The notes under the pieces are model-generated. The model was not told the origin of the DNA and did not search any database. It saw nothing but the letters and a program-made list of their open reading frames with translations. Positions 35,480-43,630 of a stretch of DNA of 64,000 bases are shown piece by piece. This DNA comes from Chengkuizengella axinellae (lineage in GTDB: Bacteria; Bacillota; Bacilli; Paenibacillales; KCTC-33759): NCBI RefSeq assembly GCF_030730905.1, contig NZ_JAVAMP010000019.1, positions 1-64,000 of the forward strand, in the 5' to 3' direction. Made by a program: the position numbers and the translations under genes. How positions within the stretch are numbered: position 1 is the first letter of the stretch; each line of letters opens with the position of its first letter.

Positions 35480-35515
35480 TATGTATTTATATATACAGGA
35501 GGACTGATTCGGTTT

Positions 35516-36085
35516 ATGAAGCATATATTATTTGTTTGCACAGGAAATACGTGTAGAAGCCCAATGGCAGAGGGTATTTTTGCTGGATTAGTTCAAAGAG
35601 AAGGTTTGGATATAGAAATACGTTCTGCAGGAGTTTTTGCTATGGACGATCACCCTATTTCTGAAAATGCTGCACAAATATTGAAGGAAAAAGGTTTGTC
35701 TACAAGGATTACTTCAAATAAGGTAACAGAAGAATGGGTGGATTGGGCAGATTATATTTTCACAATGACAATGAATCATAAACGTCATGTCATAGAATAC
35801 TATCCTCAAGCAGTGGATAAAACTTTCTCGTTAAAAGAATTTGTAGAGGAAAACACGAACATAACAAATCAGTTGGAAGAAAGAGACCAGTTAATAGCTG
35901 AAGCTCAACTGAAAATATCTCTTGGTCAAGAAATTCCAGAGCATATAAAGCAAAAATTATTAAAATTAGAAACTGACATGCCAAATTATGATATTTCCGA
36001 TCCGTTTGGAGGAACCATTGGAGATTATCAAATAGTGGCAGGTGAAATTGAAGAGTTATTAAATAAACTTTTGAAAGAATTATAG
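35516..36085 (+). CDS. ywlE: Protein-arginine-phosphatase YwlE (low-molecular-weight PTP fold)
   Basis: 189 residues. The P-loop CTGNTCRS (Cys8-Arg14) contains the threonine that distinguishes arginine phosphatases from tyrosine phosphatases (usually Ile or Val there). The general-acid Asp is in DISDPFGGT near residue 160. In B. subtilis YwlE reverses McsB arginine phosphorylation, which marks proteins for ClpCP. It has an acidic insert around 105-140 (EERDQLIAEAQLKISLGQE), making it longer than the ~150-residue B. subtilis enzyme. Ribosome site AGGAGGAC precedes the ATG. Confidence 0.93.
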   Translation: MKHILFVCTGNTCRSPMAEGIFAGLVQREGLDIEIRSAGVFAMDDHPISENAAQILKEKGLSTRITSNKVTEEWVDWADYIFTMTMNHKRHVIEYYPQAVDKTFSLKEFVEENTNITNQLEERDQLIAEAQLKISLGQEIPEHIKQKLLKLETDMPNYDISDPFGGTIGDYQIVAGEIEELLNKLLKEL

Positions 36086-36120
36086 TCACATAAGAATGAT
36101 TTAAGTCTTGAAATATGCGG

Positions 36121-36149
36121 TTGTAATTGTCAAAAAATTAAGATATGAT
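36121..36149 (+). promoter_or_regulatory. Promoter of the rpiB-ywlG-glyA operon
   Basis: TTGTAA (36121-36126), 17 bases, TATGAT (36144-36149), predicting a start near 36157 just ahead of the riboswitch. Confidence 0.55.
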
Positions 36150-36163
36150 AACATTATAAGTGA

Positions 36164-36243
36164 AGGGCTTGGTGTAACTGGCGGCAAAGTGGAGATGACC
36201 ACAATGGAGCACCAAGTAATACGGCCGGTCGCCTGGGCAGGAG
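36164..36243 (+). promoter_or_regulatory. ZTP/ZMP riboswitch (pfl motif)
   Basis: P1 is CTTGGTG (36168-36174) with CACCAAG (36210-36216), enclosing the conserved TAACTGGCGG and TGGAG segments; after a short linker comes the second conserved block CGGCCGGTCGCCTGGGCA (36222-36239). This two-part layout (ACTGGCG...GGAG..., then GCCGGNCGCCUGGGCA) is the pfl motif, which binds ZTP/ZMP, an alarmone of low 10-formyl-tetrahydrofolate. glyA, a classic target, is in the operon. Confidence 0.88.
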
Positions 36244-36274
36244 CATGGACAATATGTCTGCTGCTCTTTTTTTG
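36237..36274 (+). terminator. Expression-platform terminator of the ZTP riboswitch
   Basis: GAGCA...GACA pairs with TGTC...TGCTC (36241-36266 region), followed by TTTTTTT. It abuts the conserved CCTGGGCA block, so ligand binding can compete with the hairpin and turn transcription on. Confidence 0.75.
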
Positions 36275-36355
36275 CACTTAAACTGAAAAAACAGAAAATT
36301 ATAAACTTTAATAATGGGCATCATACCCTATGCAATTTATAAAGGAGCGATCATA

Positions 36356-36814
36356 ATGAAAATAGCACTTGGTGCAGATCATGGTGGATACCATTTAAAA
36401 AATGATATTAAAGATTTTATTGTTAAGTCAGGTCATGAAGTGATCGATGTAGGTTGTGATTGTTCTGATTCTGTTGATTATCCAGATTATGCAATACCTG
36501 TTTGTGAGAATGTCTTGAATGGGGATGCAGATAAAGGAATTTTAATTTGTGGTACTGGAATTGGAATGTCAATTGCAGCCAATAAATATCCGGGCATTCG
36601 CTGCGCATTAGTTCATGATACATTTTCAGCAAAAGCAACAAGAGAACATAACGATACCAATGTTCTAGCGATGGGTGAAAGGGTAATAGGGCCTGGTCTA
36701 GCTCTTGATATTGTTAAAATATGGATCGAAACAGAGTTTTCAAAAGAAGAAAGACATTTGAATCGTATTAAGAAAATTGACTTGATCGAAAGTGAATCCA
36801 CTATACACCCTTAA
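36356..36814 (+). CDS. rpiB: Ribose-5-phosphate isomerase B
   Basis: Interconverts ribose 5-phosphate and ribulose 5-phosphate. Start at ATG 36356 after AAAGGAGCG, giving 152 residues (the frame is open from 36314). Family features: GADHGGYHLK (N-terminal phosphate site), SVDYPDYA, the catalytic Cys in LICGTGIGMSIAANKYPGIR, and HNDTNVLAMGERVIG. It is the first gene behind the ZTP riboswitch, which ties it to purine supply because ribose 5-phosphate is the precursor of PRPP. Confidence 0.95.
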   Translation: MKIALGADHGGYHLKNDIKDFIVKSGHEVIDVGCDCSDSVDYPDYAIPVCENVLNGDADKGILICGTGIGMSIAANKYPGIRCALVHDTFSAKATREHNDTNVLAMGERVIGPGLALDIVKIWIETEFSKEERHLNRIKKIDLIESESTIHP

Positions 36815-36836
36815 TTAAAAGGGGGAGTTATTTCAA

Positions 36837-36866
36837 ATGGATAATAATCATCAGCTATGGTGGTGA
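36837..36866 (+). CDS. Nine-codon leader ORF coupled to ywlG
   Basis: ATG at 36837, with a very good AAGGGGGAG ribosome site (36819-36827), encodes MDNNHQLWW and stops at TGA 36864-36866. The stop overlaps GTG 36863 of the ywlG frame as GTGA, and ywlG has no ribosome site of its own, so re-initiation after this peptide probably sets ywlG translation. Two adjacent Trp codons before the stop are notable. Confidence 0.5.
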   Translation: MDNNHQLWW

Positions 36867-37447
36867 AGAGCTTGGTAAATAAATTGGAAGAAATAAGCGA
36901 ACACGTTGAAGAGAACATAAGACAACTTGTAAAACAAGGACGTATAGGATCTAAACAGATTATCGTTATAGGTACAAGCACTAGTGAGGTTTTAGGTCAA
37001 CATATTGGAACTTCGGGTGCTGAAGTGGTGGCCTCAGAAATCTATAAAGGTATTAAAGCTGTTCAGAAGGAAAGCGGTTTTTATGTTGCTTTTCAGTGCT
37101 GTGAGCATTTGAATCGTGCTCTAGTTGTAGAAAGAGACATACTACAGAATTACGATCTTGATGAGGTTTCTGTTATTCCTATCAAAACAGCAGGAGGATC
37201 CATGGCCACCTATGCTTATGAGCAGTTTGAAAGTCCTATTGTAGTTGAAGAAATAAAAGCACATGCAGGGATGGATATTGGAGAAACACTTATTGGCATG
37301 CATCTAAAAAAAGTAGCCGTTCCTTTGAGACCTACCTTTCGTCAGATTGGAAAAGCGCGTGTTAATATGGCGATTACTCGCCCAAAATTAATTGGGGGAC
37401 AAAGAGCTGTATATGAAATAAAAACTAATATAGATCATTGTAACTAA
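36857..37447 (+). CDS. ywlG: YwlG/UPF0340 (DUF436) family protein
   Basis: Conserved Firmicutes protein of unknown function; up to 196 residues. The core [33 protein letters not shown] (about 35-67) and [20 protein letters not shown] (about 75-95, with a Cys-Cys pair) are family hallmarks, as is the end [13 protein letters not shown]-like sequence. The start may be ATG 36857 or GTG 36863, the latter overlapping the stop of the nine-codon leader ORF. It always accompanies rpiB and glyA in Bacillales; here it is under the same ZTP riboswitch, so a role near one-carbon or purine metabolism is a reasonable guess. Confidence 0.88.
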   Translation: MVVKSLVNKLEEISEHVEENIRQLVKQGRIGSKQIIVIGTSTSEVLGQHIGTSGAEVVASEIYKGIKAVQKESGFYVAFQCCEHLNRALVVERDILQNYDLDEVSVIPIKTAGGSMATYAYEQFESPIVVEEIKAHAGMDIGETLIGMHLKKVAVPLRPTFRQIGKARVNMAITRPKLIGGQRAVYEIKTNIDHCN

Positions 37448-37469
37448 AATTTGGGAGGATGTTATTAAG

Positions 37470-38717
37470 ATGGAAAATTTACGTGGACAAGATCCAGAGG
37501 TTGTAAAAGCGCTAAATTTGGAATTGACAAGACAAAGAGACAATATTGAGCTAATTGCTTCTGAAAACATTGTAACTCCAGCGGTTATGGAAGCGATGGG
37601 AACAGTATTAACCAATAAATATGCAGAAGGGTACCCGAGCAAACGTTATTATGGCGGATGTGAGCATGTAGATATTGTTGAAGATATTGCTAGAAATCGT
37701 GCTAAAGAAATTTTTGGCGCAGAACATGCAAATGTTCAGCCTCACTCAGGTGCACAAGCGAATATGGCAGTTTACTTAGCAGCTCTACAACCTGGTGACA
37801 CAGTGCTTGGTATGAATTTAGCGCATGGTGGACATCTAACTCACGGTAGTCCAGTGAATGCTTCAGGTATATTATATAACTTTGTAGCTTATGGTGTACG
37901 TGAAGATAATTTTATGATTGATTATGATGAAGTTCGTAAACTAGCATTTAAACATAGACCAAGAATGATTGTAGCGGGTGCAAGTGCTTATCCAAGAACA
38001 ATTGATTTTGAAACATTAGGAAAAATAGCGAATGAAGTTGGCGCTCTAATGATGGTTGATATGGCACATATTGCTGGATTAGTAGCAGCTGGTTTGCATC
38101 CTAATCCAGTACCTCACTCTCATTTTGTAACAACAACAACACATAAAACATTGCGTGGACCTAGAGGTGGTTTAATCCTTTGTAAAGAACCTTGGGCTAG
38201 AGCGATAGATAAAGCTGTTTTTCCTGGTTCACAAGGTGGTCCGTTAATGCATGTTATTGCTTCAAAAGCAGTAGCATTTGGTGAGGCACTAAAACCTGAA
38301 TTTAAAACATATTCAGAAAATGTAGTTAAAAATGCTGCAATCTTAGCAGAAAGCTTGCAAGCAGAGGGATTAAACATCATTTCAGGTGGTACAGACAATC
38401 ACTTAATCTTAGTAGATACTCGTAATTTAGACATTACAGGTAAGGTTGCTGAAAAGGTATTGGATGAAGTGCAAATTACCGTAAATAAAAATGCAATTCC
38501 ATTTGATCCAACAAGTCCATTTGTAACAAGCGGTATTCGAATCGGAACACCAGCTGTAACAACTAGAGGTATGGATGGAGAAGCAATGAAAACAATCGCT
38601 AAAGTCATTGCAATGACACTAAAAAGTCCTGAGGATGAAGCGGTGTTAGAAAACGCAAGAACTTTGGTTAAAGATTTAACTTCTCAATATCCACTTTATG
38701 AAGGTCTGACTTATTAA
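37470..38717 (+). CDS. glyA: Serine hydroxymethyltransferase
   Basis: PLP enzyme that converts serine and tetrahydrofolate to glycine and 5,10-methylene-tetrahydrofolate, the main one-carbon entry. 415 residues. Typical motifs are [41 protein letters not shown], the PLP-lysine block [15 protein letters not shown] (Lys about 227) and [15 protein letters not shown]. Ribosome site TTGGGAGGATG. It is the last gene of the rpiB-ywlG-glyA operon behind the ZTP riboswitch; a terminator follows 26 bases after the stop. Confidence 0.97.
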   Translation: MENLRGQDPEVVKALNLELTRQRDNIELIASENIVTPAVMEAMGTVLTNKYAEGYPSKRYYGGCEHVDIVEDIARNRAKEIFGAEHANVQPHSGAQANMAVYLAALQPGDTVLGMNLAHGGHLTHGSPVNASGILYNFVAYGVREDNFMIDYDEVRKLAFKHRPRMIVAGASAYPRTIDFETLGKIANEVGALMMVDMAHIAGLVAAGLHPNPVPHSHFVTTTTHKTLRGPRGGLILCKEPWARAIDKAVFPGSQGGPLMHVIASKAVAFGEALKPEFKTYSENVVKNAAILAESLQAEGLNIISGGTDNHLILVDTRNLDITGKVAEKVLDEVQITVNKNAIPFDPTSPFVTSGIRIGTPAVTTRGMDGEAMKTIAKVIAMTLKSPEDEAVLENARTLVKDLTSQYPLYEGLTY

Positions 38718-38743
38718 TTTTTTATATTAAATAATCTAGATGT

Positions 38744-38778
38744 AAAGGTGTTGGTTGTAATAAACCAGCACCTTTTTT
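38744..38778 (+). terminator. Rho-independent terminator of glyA
   Basis: AAAGGTGTTGGTT (38744-38756) pairs with AACCAGCACCTTT (38763-38775; one T-G wobble) and is followed by TTTAT. The gap from here to upp is about 480 bases and holds a dyad, a mini ORF with terminator and a structured leader, listed separately. Confidence 0.85.
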
Positions 38779-38904
38779 ATAACTTATCTTCCATCTTTTT
38801 GTATGCTATTTTATCGTTCAAGTTGAAATATGTATGATATAATGCTAATAAAAATAGATCAGTTTCTGACAACAAATATGAATAAAGTTCAAATTAAAAA
38901 AATA

Positions 38905-38921
38905 CTTGAAATATATTCAAG
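38905..38921. promoter_or_regulatory. Dyad CTTGAAATATATTCAAG upstream of upp
   Basis: Perfect six-base arms CTTGAA/TTCAAG around ATATA, followed by TATAAA at 38932. It may be an operator or part of a promoter for the leader region of upp. Confidence 0.3.
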
Positions 38922-39004
38922 CTAATATCACTATAAAATTATGAGATGAAAAATAAGCATTTTTTAATTCAACAAAGAAGTAAATAATGGAGGTAGTCCA
39001 TGAG

Positions 39005-39037
39005 ATGACAACATTGCTGATACTATACATGCTGTAA
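39005..39037 (+). CDS. Possible leader peptide upstream of upp
   Basis: GGAGG (38989-38993) precedes ATG-AGA-TGA at 39000, which overlaps ATG 39005 (ATGA). The second frame encodes MTTLLILYML and stops at the base of a terminator hairpin. This layout (ribosome site, tiny ORF, terminator) looks like translation-coupled attenuation, but the distance to upp (over 200 bases) is long. Low confidence that it is translated. Confidence 0.3.
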   Translation: MTTLLILYML

Positions 39038-39073
39038 AACCATCCCAGACCATTAAATTTAGGATGGTTTTTT
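39036..39073 (+). terminator. Leader terminator upstream of upp
   Basis: AAAACCATCC (39036-39045) pairs with GGATGGTTTT (39062-39071), 16-base loop, then TT. No normal gene ends before it, so it is either an attenuator or the terminator of a small RNA starting near 38850-38940. Confidence 0.75.
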
Positions 39074-39142
39074 GCCATTGGGAAATGATAACAAATATAT
39101 AAGGTGTAACTGAAACTACAACATGTTATAATGGTTAAGGTT

Positions 39143-39208
39143 TAAAGGCAGATTTCTTTAGCTAGTTTTTGCAGTCTCTTCTTTTATTTGCCTTTAGCAG
39201 ACTGTAAA
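39143..39208 (+). promoter_or_regulatory. Structured 5' leader of upp with pseudoknot potential
   Basis: TAAAGGCAGA (39143-39152) pairs with TTTGCCTTTA (39187-39196), and TTTGCAGTCT (39168-39177) pairs with AGACTGTAAA (39199-39208). Each helix is 10 bp with one wobble. The four arms are interleaved A-B-A'-B', so the helices form an H-type pseudoknot or exclude each other. I do not recognise a known riboswitch class. Confidence 0.45.
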
Positions 39209-39255
39209 TACAGGATAAGGAAATGGATTTTTATTTTCAGGAGGGATAGGAATTA

Positions 39256-39885
39256 ATGGGAAAGGTATTTGTTTGTGACCATCCGTTGATCCAACATAAA
39301 CTAACTTATATTCGAGACAAAGAAACAAAAACAAAAGATTTTCGCCAATTAGTAGATGAAGTTGCCATGTTGATGGCTTATGAAATTACTAGAGATTTAT
39401 CTTTAACTGATGTAGAGGTTAAAACGCCAGTTGCAACAGCAAATTGTAAAGTGATATCTGGGAGGATGCTTGGCTTAGTTCCAATCCTTCGTGCTGGCTT
39501 AGGAATGACAGACGGTATTTTAAAACTGCATCCGACTGCTAAGGTAGGTCACGTTGGATTGTATCGTGATCCTGAATCATTACAACCAGTAGAATATTAC
39601 ACTAAATTACCAACTGATGTTCAAGAAAGAGAGCTAATCGTTATTGATCCGATGCTTGCTACTGGAGGATCAGCGAATGCAGCTATACAAGTATTAAAAA
39701 ATAATGATTGCAGTCAAATGAAGTTAATGTGCTTAATTGCTTCTCCAGAAGGTGTTAAGGCAGTTCAAGAAGAGCACCCTGATGTAGATATCTATGTAGC
39801 TGCAATCGATAGTCATTTAAATGAAAAAGGTTATATTATTCCAGGACTTGGGGATGCAGGAGATCGTTTGTTTGGTACTAAGTAA
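39256..39885 (+). CDS. upp: Uracil phosphoribosyltransferase
   Basis: Salvages uracil with PRPP to UMP. 209 residues, the standard length. [32 protein letters not shown] is a typical N-terminus; the PRPP loop is [19 protein letters not shown] (about residues 126-144) and the uracil-binding end is [17 protein letters not shown]. Ribosome site CAGGAGGGATAGG. It follows glyA as in Bacillus but has its own long, structured leader. mnaA follows 20 bases later and is probably co-transcribed. Confidence 0.97.
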   Translation: MGKVFVCDHPLIQHKLTYIRDKETKTKDFRQLVDEVAMLMAYEITRDLSLTDVEVKTPVATANCKVISGRMLGLVPILRAGLGMTDGILKLHPTAKVGHVGLYRDPESLQPVEYYTKLPTDVQERELIVIDPMLATGGSANAAIQVLKNNDCSQMKLMCLIASPEGVKAVQEEHPDVDIYVAAIDSHLNEKGYIIPGLGDAGDRLFGTK

Positions 39886-39905
39886 ACTGTAAGGGGAACA
39901 AATCG

Positions 39906-41048
39906 ATGGATAAAATAAAAGTACTGACTATTTTTGGAGTAAGACCTGAAGCGACAAAGATGGCTCCTCTAGTTTTAGAGTTACAAAAGCATTCACAATT
40001 TATCGAATCAAAGGTTTGCGTTACAGCACAACATAGAGAAATGCTGGATAGAGTACTAGAAATATTTGATCTTCATCCTGATTATGATCTTGATGTGATG
40101 AAGGATCAACAAACATTAAATGAGGTTACAATTCGTGTTCTTCAGGGTTTGGAGCCCGTGTTGAAAGAAGAGAAGCCTGACTTAGTTTTAGTACATGGAG
40201 ATACACTTACGACATTCTTAGCGAGTTATGCTGCATTTTTACAACAAATTCAAGTGGGTCATGTAGAAGCGGGATTAAGAACTTGGAACAAACTGAATCC
40301 TTATCCAGAAGAAATGAATCGCCAACTAGCTGGAGTTATTGCTGACCTTCATTTTGCACCTACAGATTTGTCTTCCAACAATTTGTTAAAAGAGAACAAA
40401 TCAGAAGAAACGATATATGTAACGGGTAATACAACAACCGATATATTTCAATATACGGTAGAAGAAGATTTTTCACATCCAGTGTTGTCATGGGCTGAAG
40501 GCAAACGTCTGCTTATAATGACAGCACACCGAAGAGAGTCCTTGGGAGAACCACATCGACAGATTTTTAAAGCTGTCCGTAGAATTGTTGAGGAATTTGA
40601 AGATGTAGCACTAGTATATCCAGTTCATCCCAATCCAGCTGTTAAACAACCTGCTGAACAAATATTGGGTGATCACCCAAGAATACAACTTATCGAACCA
40701 TTAGATGTAGTAGAACTACATAATTTTTATAATCATGCTTACATGATTCTAACCGACTCAGGCGGTATACAAGAAGAGGCACCTTCATTTGGATTGCCTG
40801 TTTTAGTGTTAAGGGAAACAACTGAACGTCCTGAAGGGGTTGACGCTGGGACTTTGGAGTTAGTCGGCACTGAAGAAGAAGAGGTTTATAAAAGAACAAA
40901 AGAATTATTAATCAACACAGAAAAGTATGAACAAATGAGTCAAACAGCAAACCCGTACGGGGATGGAAAAGCATCACAGAGGATTGTACAAGCCATCCTG
41001 CATCATTTTGGAAAAGTGAGCGACAAACCTGACTCATTTACACCGTAA
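39906..41048 (+). CDS. mnaA: UDP-N-acetylglucosamine 2-epimerase (non-hydrolysing)
   Basis: Interconverts UDP-GlcNAc and UDP-ManNAc, providing ManNAc for wall teichoic acid linkage units or other surface polymers. 380 residues with the GT-B fold: MDKIKVLTIFGVRPEATKMAPLV, VTAQHREMLDRVLEIF, VHGDTLTTF, HVEAGLRTWNKLNPYPEEMNRQL and the C-terminal TDSGGIQEEAPSFGLPVLVLRETTERPEG are all hallmark segments. Located between upp and atp, as in Paenibacillus-type genomes. A weak hairpin (41058-41087) may end the transcript. Confidence 0.95.
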   Translation: MDKIKVLTIFGVRPEATKMAPLVLELQKHSQFIESKVCVTAQHREMLDRVLEIFDLHPDYDLDVMKDQQTLNEVTIRVLQGLEPVLKEEKPDLVLVHGDTLTTFLASYAAFLQQIQVGHVEAGLRTWNKLNPYPEEMNRQLAGVIADLHFAPTDLSSNNLLKENKSEETIYVTGNTTTDIFQYTVEEDFSHPVLSWAEGKRLLIMTAHRRESLGEPHRQIFKAVRRIVEEFEDVALVYPVHPNPAVKQPAEQILGDHPRIQLIEPLDVVELHNFYNHAYMILTDSGGIQEEAPSFGLPVLVLRETTERPEGVDAGTLELVGTEEEEVYKRTKELLINTEKYEQMSQTANPYGDGKASQRIVQAILHHFGKVSDKPDSFTP

Positions 41049-41152
41049 AAAGGTTACAGTGTACAGTTGTACTGTATAGTTTTTAATTATAAAAAACCTT
41101 ATATATCAAGGGTTTTACAAATGTGTTCACGAAATGTTTGAATTTTACCCAA

Positions 41153-41182
41153 TTGACAAACAATACTTCCCTTCGTTAAAAT
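41153..41182 (+). promoter_or_regulatory. Promoter of the atp operon
   Basis: TTGACA (41153-41158), 18 bases, TAAAAT (41177-41182), 31 bases ahead of the first atp gene. Confidence 0.7.
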
Positions 41183-41212
41183 AAATGGGGATTTATATAG
41201 GGGAAATGTCTA

Positions 41213-41440
41213 ATGAGTAGGTCAAATGATAACCCATGGAAAGCTTTTGCTTTAGTTGGCATAATAGGACTAGACATCGCGATTTGTATGCTTGCTGGCT
41301 ATTGGTTAGGGAATATAGCAGTAAACTATTTATACGATAACCCAATTTGTATTGTAGTAGGGATTATGCTCGGTTTTGCAGTTGGTGTATTCAATGTAAT
41401 ATTGATAATTAGAAGGTATATGGGAGTTCATAATGAATGA
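41213..41440 (+). CDS. AtpZ-like small membrane protein of the ATP synthase operon
   Basis: 75 residues with two membrane helices (about 10-34 and 41-66) and the loop GYWLGN, typical of the AtpZ/AtpI family (F0F1 ATPase-associated Mg2+/Ca2+ transporter-like). In alkaliphilic Bacillus AtpZ and AtpI form a Ca2+/Mg2+ channel beside the synthase. Its end overlaps the following atpI by eight bases, so the two are translated together. Ribosome site GGGGAAATG. Confidence 0.8.
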   Translation: MSRSNDNPWKAFALVGIIGLDIAICMLAGYWLGNIAVNYLYDNPICIVVGIMLGFAVGVFNVILIIRRYMGVHNE

Positions 41441-41810
41441 TTTCACGTGCTTTGTGAAAAACGCTTTCAAAGTAACATTGTATTTTTTACTCATTTGCTT
41501 TTTTTTCTGGTTTATATTTGAGCCCTATCGTAAGTACATAGCAGGTGGGATGCTTGGTGTGACTATTGGTTTAATTAATGCCTGGTATTTGCAGGTAAAG
41601 ATTAATCAGTTAACAGAAGCAGCAATAAACAAAACAAAAAATCGAGGCATTGGTTTTCTGTGGAGAACCTCCATGGCACTACTAGCTGTCATATTTGCTA
41701 TAAAAATGGAGCAGCATTTTAGTTTATTTACTTTAATATTAGGTCTGATAATTGTACCCATATTAACATTAATATTAGGTATATTTACAAATAAAAAAAA
41801 TCAGAAATAG
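41433..41810 (+). CDS. atpI: ATP synthase protein I
   Basis: 125-residue protein with four predicted membrane helices (about 13-31, 35-53, 72-88, 95-117), as in AtpI, a chaperone that assists assembly of the c-ring. The Met start overlaps the preceding small membrane protein gene. It is separated from atpB by 128 bases in which I see no gene. Sequence conservation in this family is low, so position in the operon is the main evidence. Confidence 0.82.
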   Translation: MNDFTCFVKNAFKVTLYFLLICFFFWFIFEPYRKYIAGGMLGVTIGLINAWYLQVKINQLTEAAINKTKNRGIGFLWRTSMALLAVIFAIKMEQHFSLFTLILGLIIVPILTLILGIFTNKKNQK

Positions 41811-41938
41811 GTCACCTTATGAACAACAGCTCCATGAGAATAACAAGTAAGATATGTTATTGGTATTAATTTTTTAATATCTGATTCTTTATGAAGAGGT
41901 AGTAAAAATATTTTGTGGAAAGGGGTGAGAATGAGAAT

Positions 41939-42724
41939 ATGCATGATTCACCGACTATTTATGTTTTTGGTCTATCAGTAGACTTATCCAATGTTTTAAT
42001 GATAGTTGTAGCGAGTGTCATTGTTTTTGTACTTGCAGTCATAGGCACAAGAAAGCTATCGGTCGAGAATCCAGGGAAATTACAAAATTTTATGGAATGG
42101 ATCGTTGAGTTTGTTAGTAATTTAATTGCAAGTACAATGGATATGAAAAAAGGTAAGGCGTTTATAATGTTGGGCATTACATTGATAATGTATATCTTTG
42201 TAGCTAATATGTTGGGATTGCCGTTTGCGATAACAACAATACATGAAGAGCCTTTTGAGTTGTTTGGAACTGAAATAATTTCTCAAGAGTATTTAAATGA
42301 ATTAGAAGCTAAAAAAGGATACGCAGAAGCTCATATTTTGTGGTGGAAGTCTCCAACAGCGAGTCTTGGACCAACAATGGCTCTAGCACTGTTGGTTATT
42401 ACGTTAAGTCATTACTTAGGTATCACACGTAATACAAAACATTACTTTAAGCACTACTTTCAACCTTCACCATTATTTTTCCCGATACACGTAATTGAAC
42501 AGGCTTCCAAGCTCTTAACAATTGGAATGCGTTTATTTGGAAATATTTTTGCCGGAGAAATGTTAATTGCAGTAATTTTAATGGCAAGTTATTGGGGTAT
42601 TGTGCCGTTGATGGCTTGGCAAGGATTTAGTGTGTTTATTGGTGCAATCCAAGCTTTTGTCTTCACAATATTAACAATGGTTTATATTGGGCAAAGTATT
42701 ACACATGAGGAAAACCACGGTTAA
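41939..42724 (+). CDS. atpB: ATP synthase F0 subunit a
   Basis: Stator membrane subunit forming the proton half-channels. I place the start at ATG 41939 (MHDSPTIYVF, 261 residues) after AGGGGTGAG; a GTG at 41915 also opens the frame. Five to six helices; the essential arginine is in LLTIGMRLFGNIFAGEM (about residue 200), next to the conserved Asn, and the GxIQAFVFTILTMVYI helix is intact. The intercistronic region before atpE is structured. Confidence 0.95.
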   Translation: MHDSPTIYVFGLSVDLSNVLMIVVASVIVFVLAVIGTRKLSVENPGKLQNFMEWIVEFVSNLIASTMDMKKGKAFIMLGITLIMYIFVANMLGLPFAITTIHEEPFELFGTEIISQEYLNELEAKKGYAEAHILWWKSPTASLGPTMALALLVITLSHYLGITRNTKHYFKHYFQPSPLFFPIHVIEQASKLLTIGMRLFGNIFAGEMLIAVILMASYWGIVPLMAWQGFSVFIGAIQAFVFTILTMVYIGQSITHEENHG

Positions 42725-42784
42725 AACAAAAGCCTATCTTTTATGGAAAATAAACGAACATAGAGTTCGATATTTGCTTTTGTT
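42725..42784 (+). other. Intercistronic RNA hairpin between atpB and atpE
   Basis: AACAAAAGC (42725-42733) pairs with GCTTTTGTT (42776-42784), and within it CGAAC/GTTCG (42755-42759 with 42765-42769) forms a smaller hairpin. Such structures before atpE are plausible as RNA processing or stability elements that raise c-subunit yield. Confidence 0.4.
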
Positions 42785-42801
42785 ATTATAAATTAAATTA
42801 A

Positions 42802-43044
<243 letters not shown>

Positions 43045-43060
43045 TAATTTCAATAAGCAT

Positions 43061-43094
43061 AGCGGCGGAGAAGCTCAATAAGCCTCCCGCCTTA
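43061..43094 (+). other. Hairpin between atpE and atpF
   Basis: GGCGG (43063-43067) and CCGCC (43087-43091) close a GC-rich hairpin that is followed by TTAGTTTTTT. It could protect the upstream atpE message or partly terminate transcription, raising the subunit c ratio. Confidence 0.45.
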
Positions 43095-43144
43095 GTTTTT
43101 TAAAAATTAGAAAATAACTAACCTCTCAGAAGGGAGTGAACGTA

Positions 43145-43630
43145 GTGCATATAGATTTTGGGTCATTTTTTATTCAAATTGCGGCATTTATTTTATTGCT
43201 GTTACTATTGAAAAAATACGCTTTTGGACCGTTGTTTGAAGTGATGGAAAAACGTAGACAGCATGTATTAAGTGAAATTAGTACAGCCGAGGAAAATAGA
43301 CAAGAAGCAGCTAGCTTATTAAAAGAGCAAGAAGAGTCTCTTCAAAAATCTCGTAATGAAGCTTATCAAATTATCGAGCAAGCTAAACAAACAAGTGTCC
43401 GTCAAGCCGAAGAAATTGTTGATAATGCAAAAGCAGAAGTAGCTAGGCTTAAGGAAGACGCTTTAAAAGATATTGAAAATGAAAGATCTAAAGCAGCTGA
43501 AACATTACGTGCTCAAGTAGGTGCAATGTCCATTATGATTGCAGCTAAAATCATTGAACAGAATTTAAATGAGAAAGAGCAGAAAAAATTAGTTGACAAA
43601 TACCTGAAAGAGGTAGGAGGAAAACTATGA
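43145..43630 (+). CDS. atpF: ATP synthase F0 subunit b
   Basis: Peripheral stalk subunit: one N-terminal membrane helix (residues 6-24) and a long charged coiled coil to the C-terminus (161 residues). I choose GTG 43145 (MHIDFGSFFIQ), since AAGGGAG lies at a normal distance from it; GTG 43136 is too close to the same ribosome site. RRQHVLSEISTAEENRQEA and VRQAEEIVDNAKAEV are typical. The stop overlaps atpH. Confidence 0.94.
   Translation: MHIDFGSFFIQIAAFILLLLLLKKYAFGPLFEVMEKRRQHVLSEISTAEENRQEAASLLKEQEESLQKSRNEAYQIIEQAKQTSVRQAEEIVDNAKAEVARLKEDALKDIENERSKAAETLRAQVGAMSIMIAAKIIEQNLNEKEQKKLVDKYLKEVGGKL

Noticed and set aside
41058-41087. Terminator after mnaA
   Set aside because: TACAGT/ACTGTA with a 3-base loop and a T-run is suggestive, and AAAACCTT/AAGGGTTTT follows, but both stems are weak; not listed as a confident feature.
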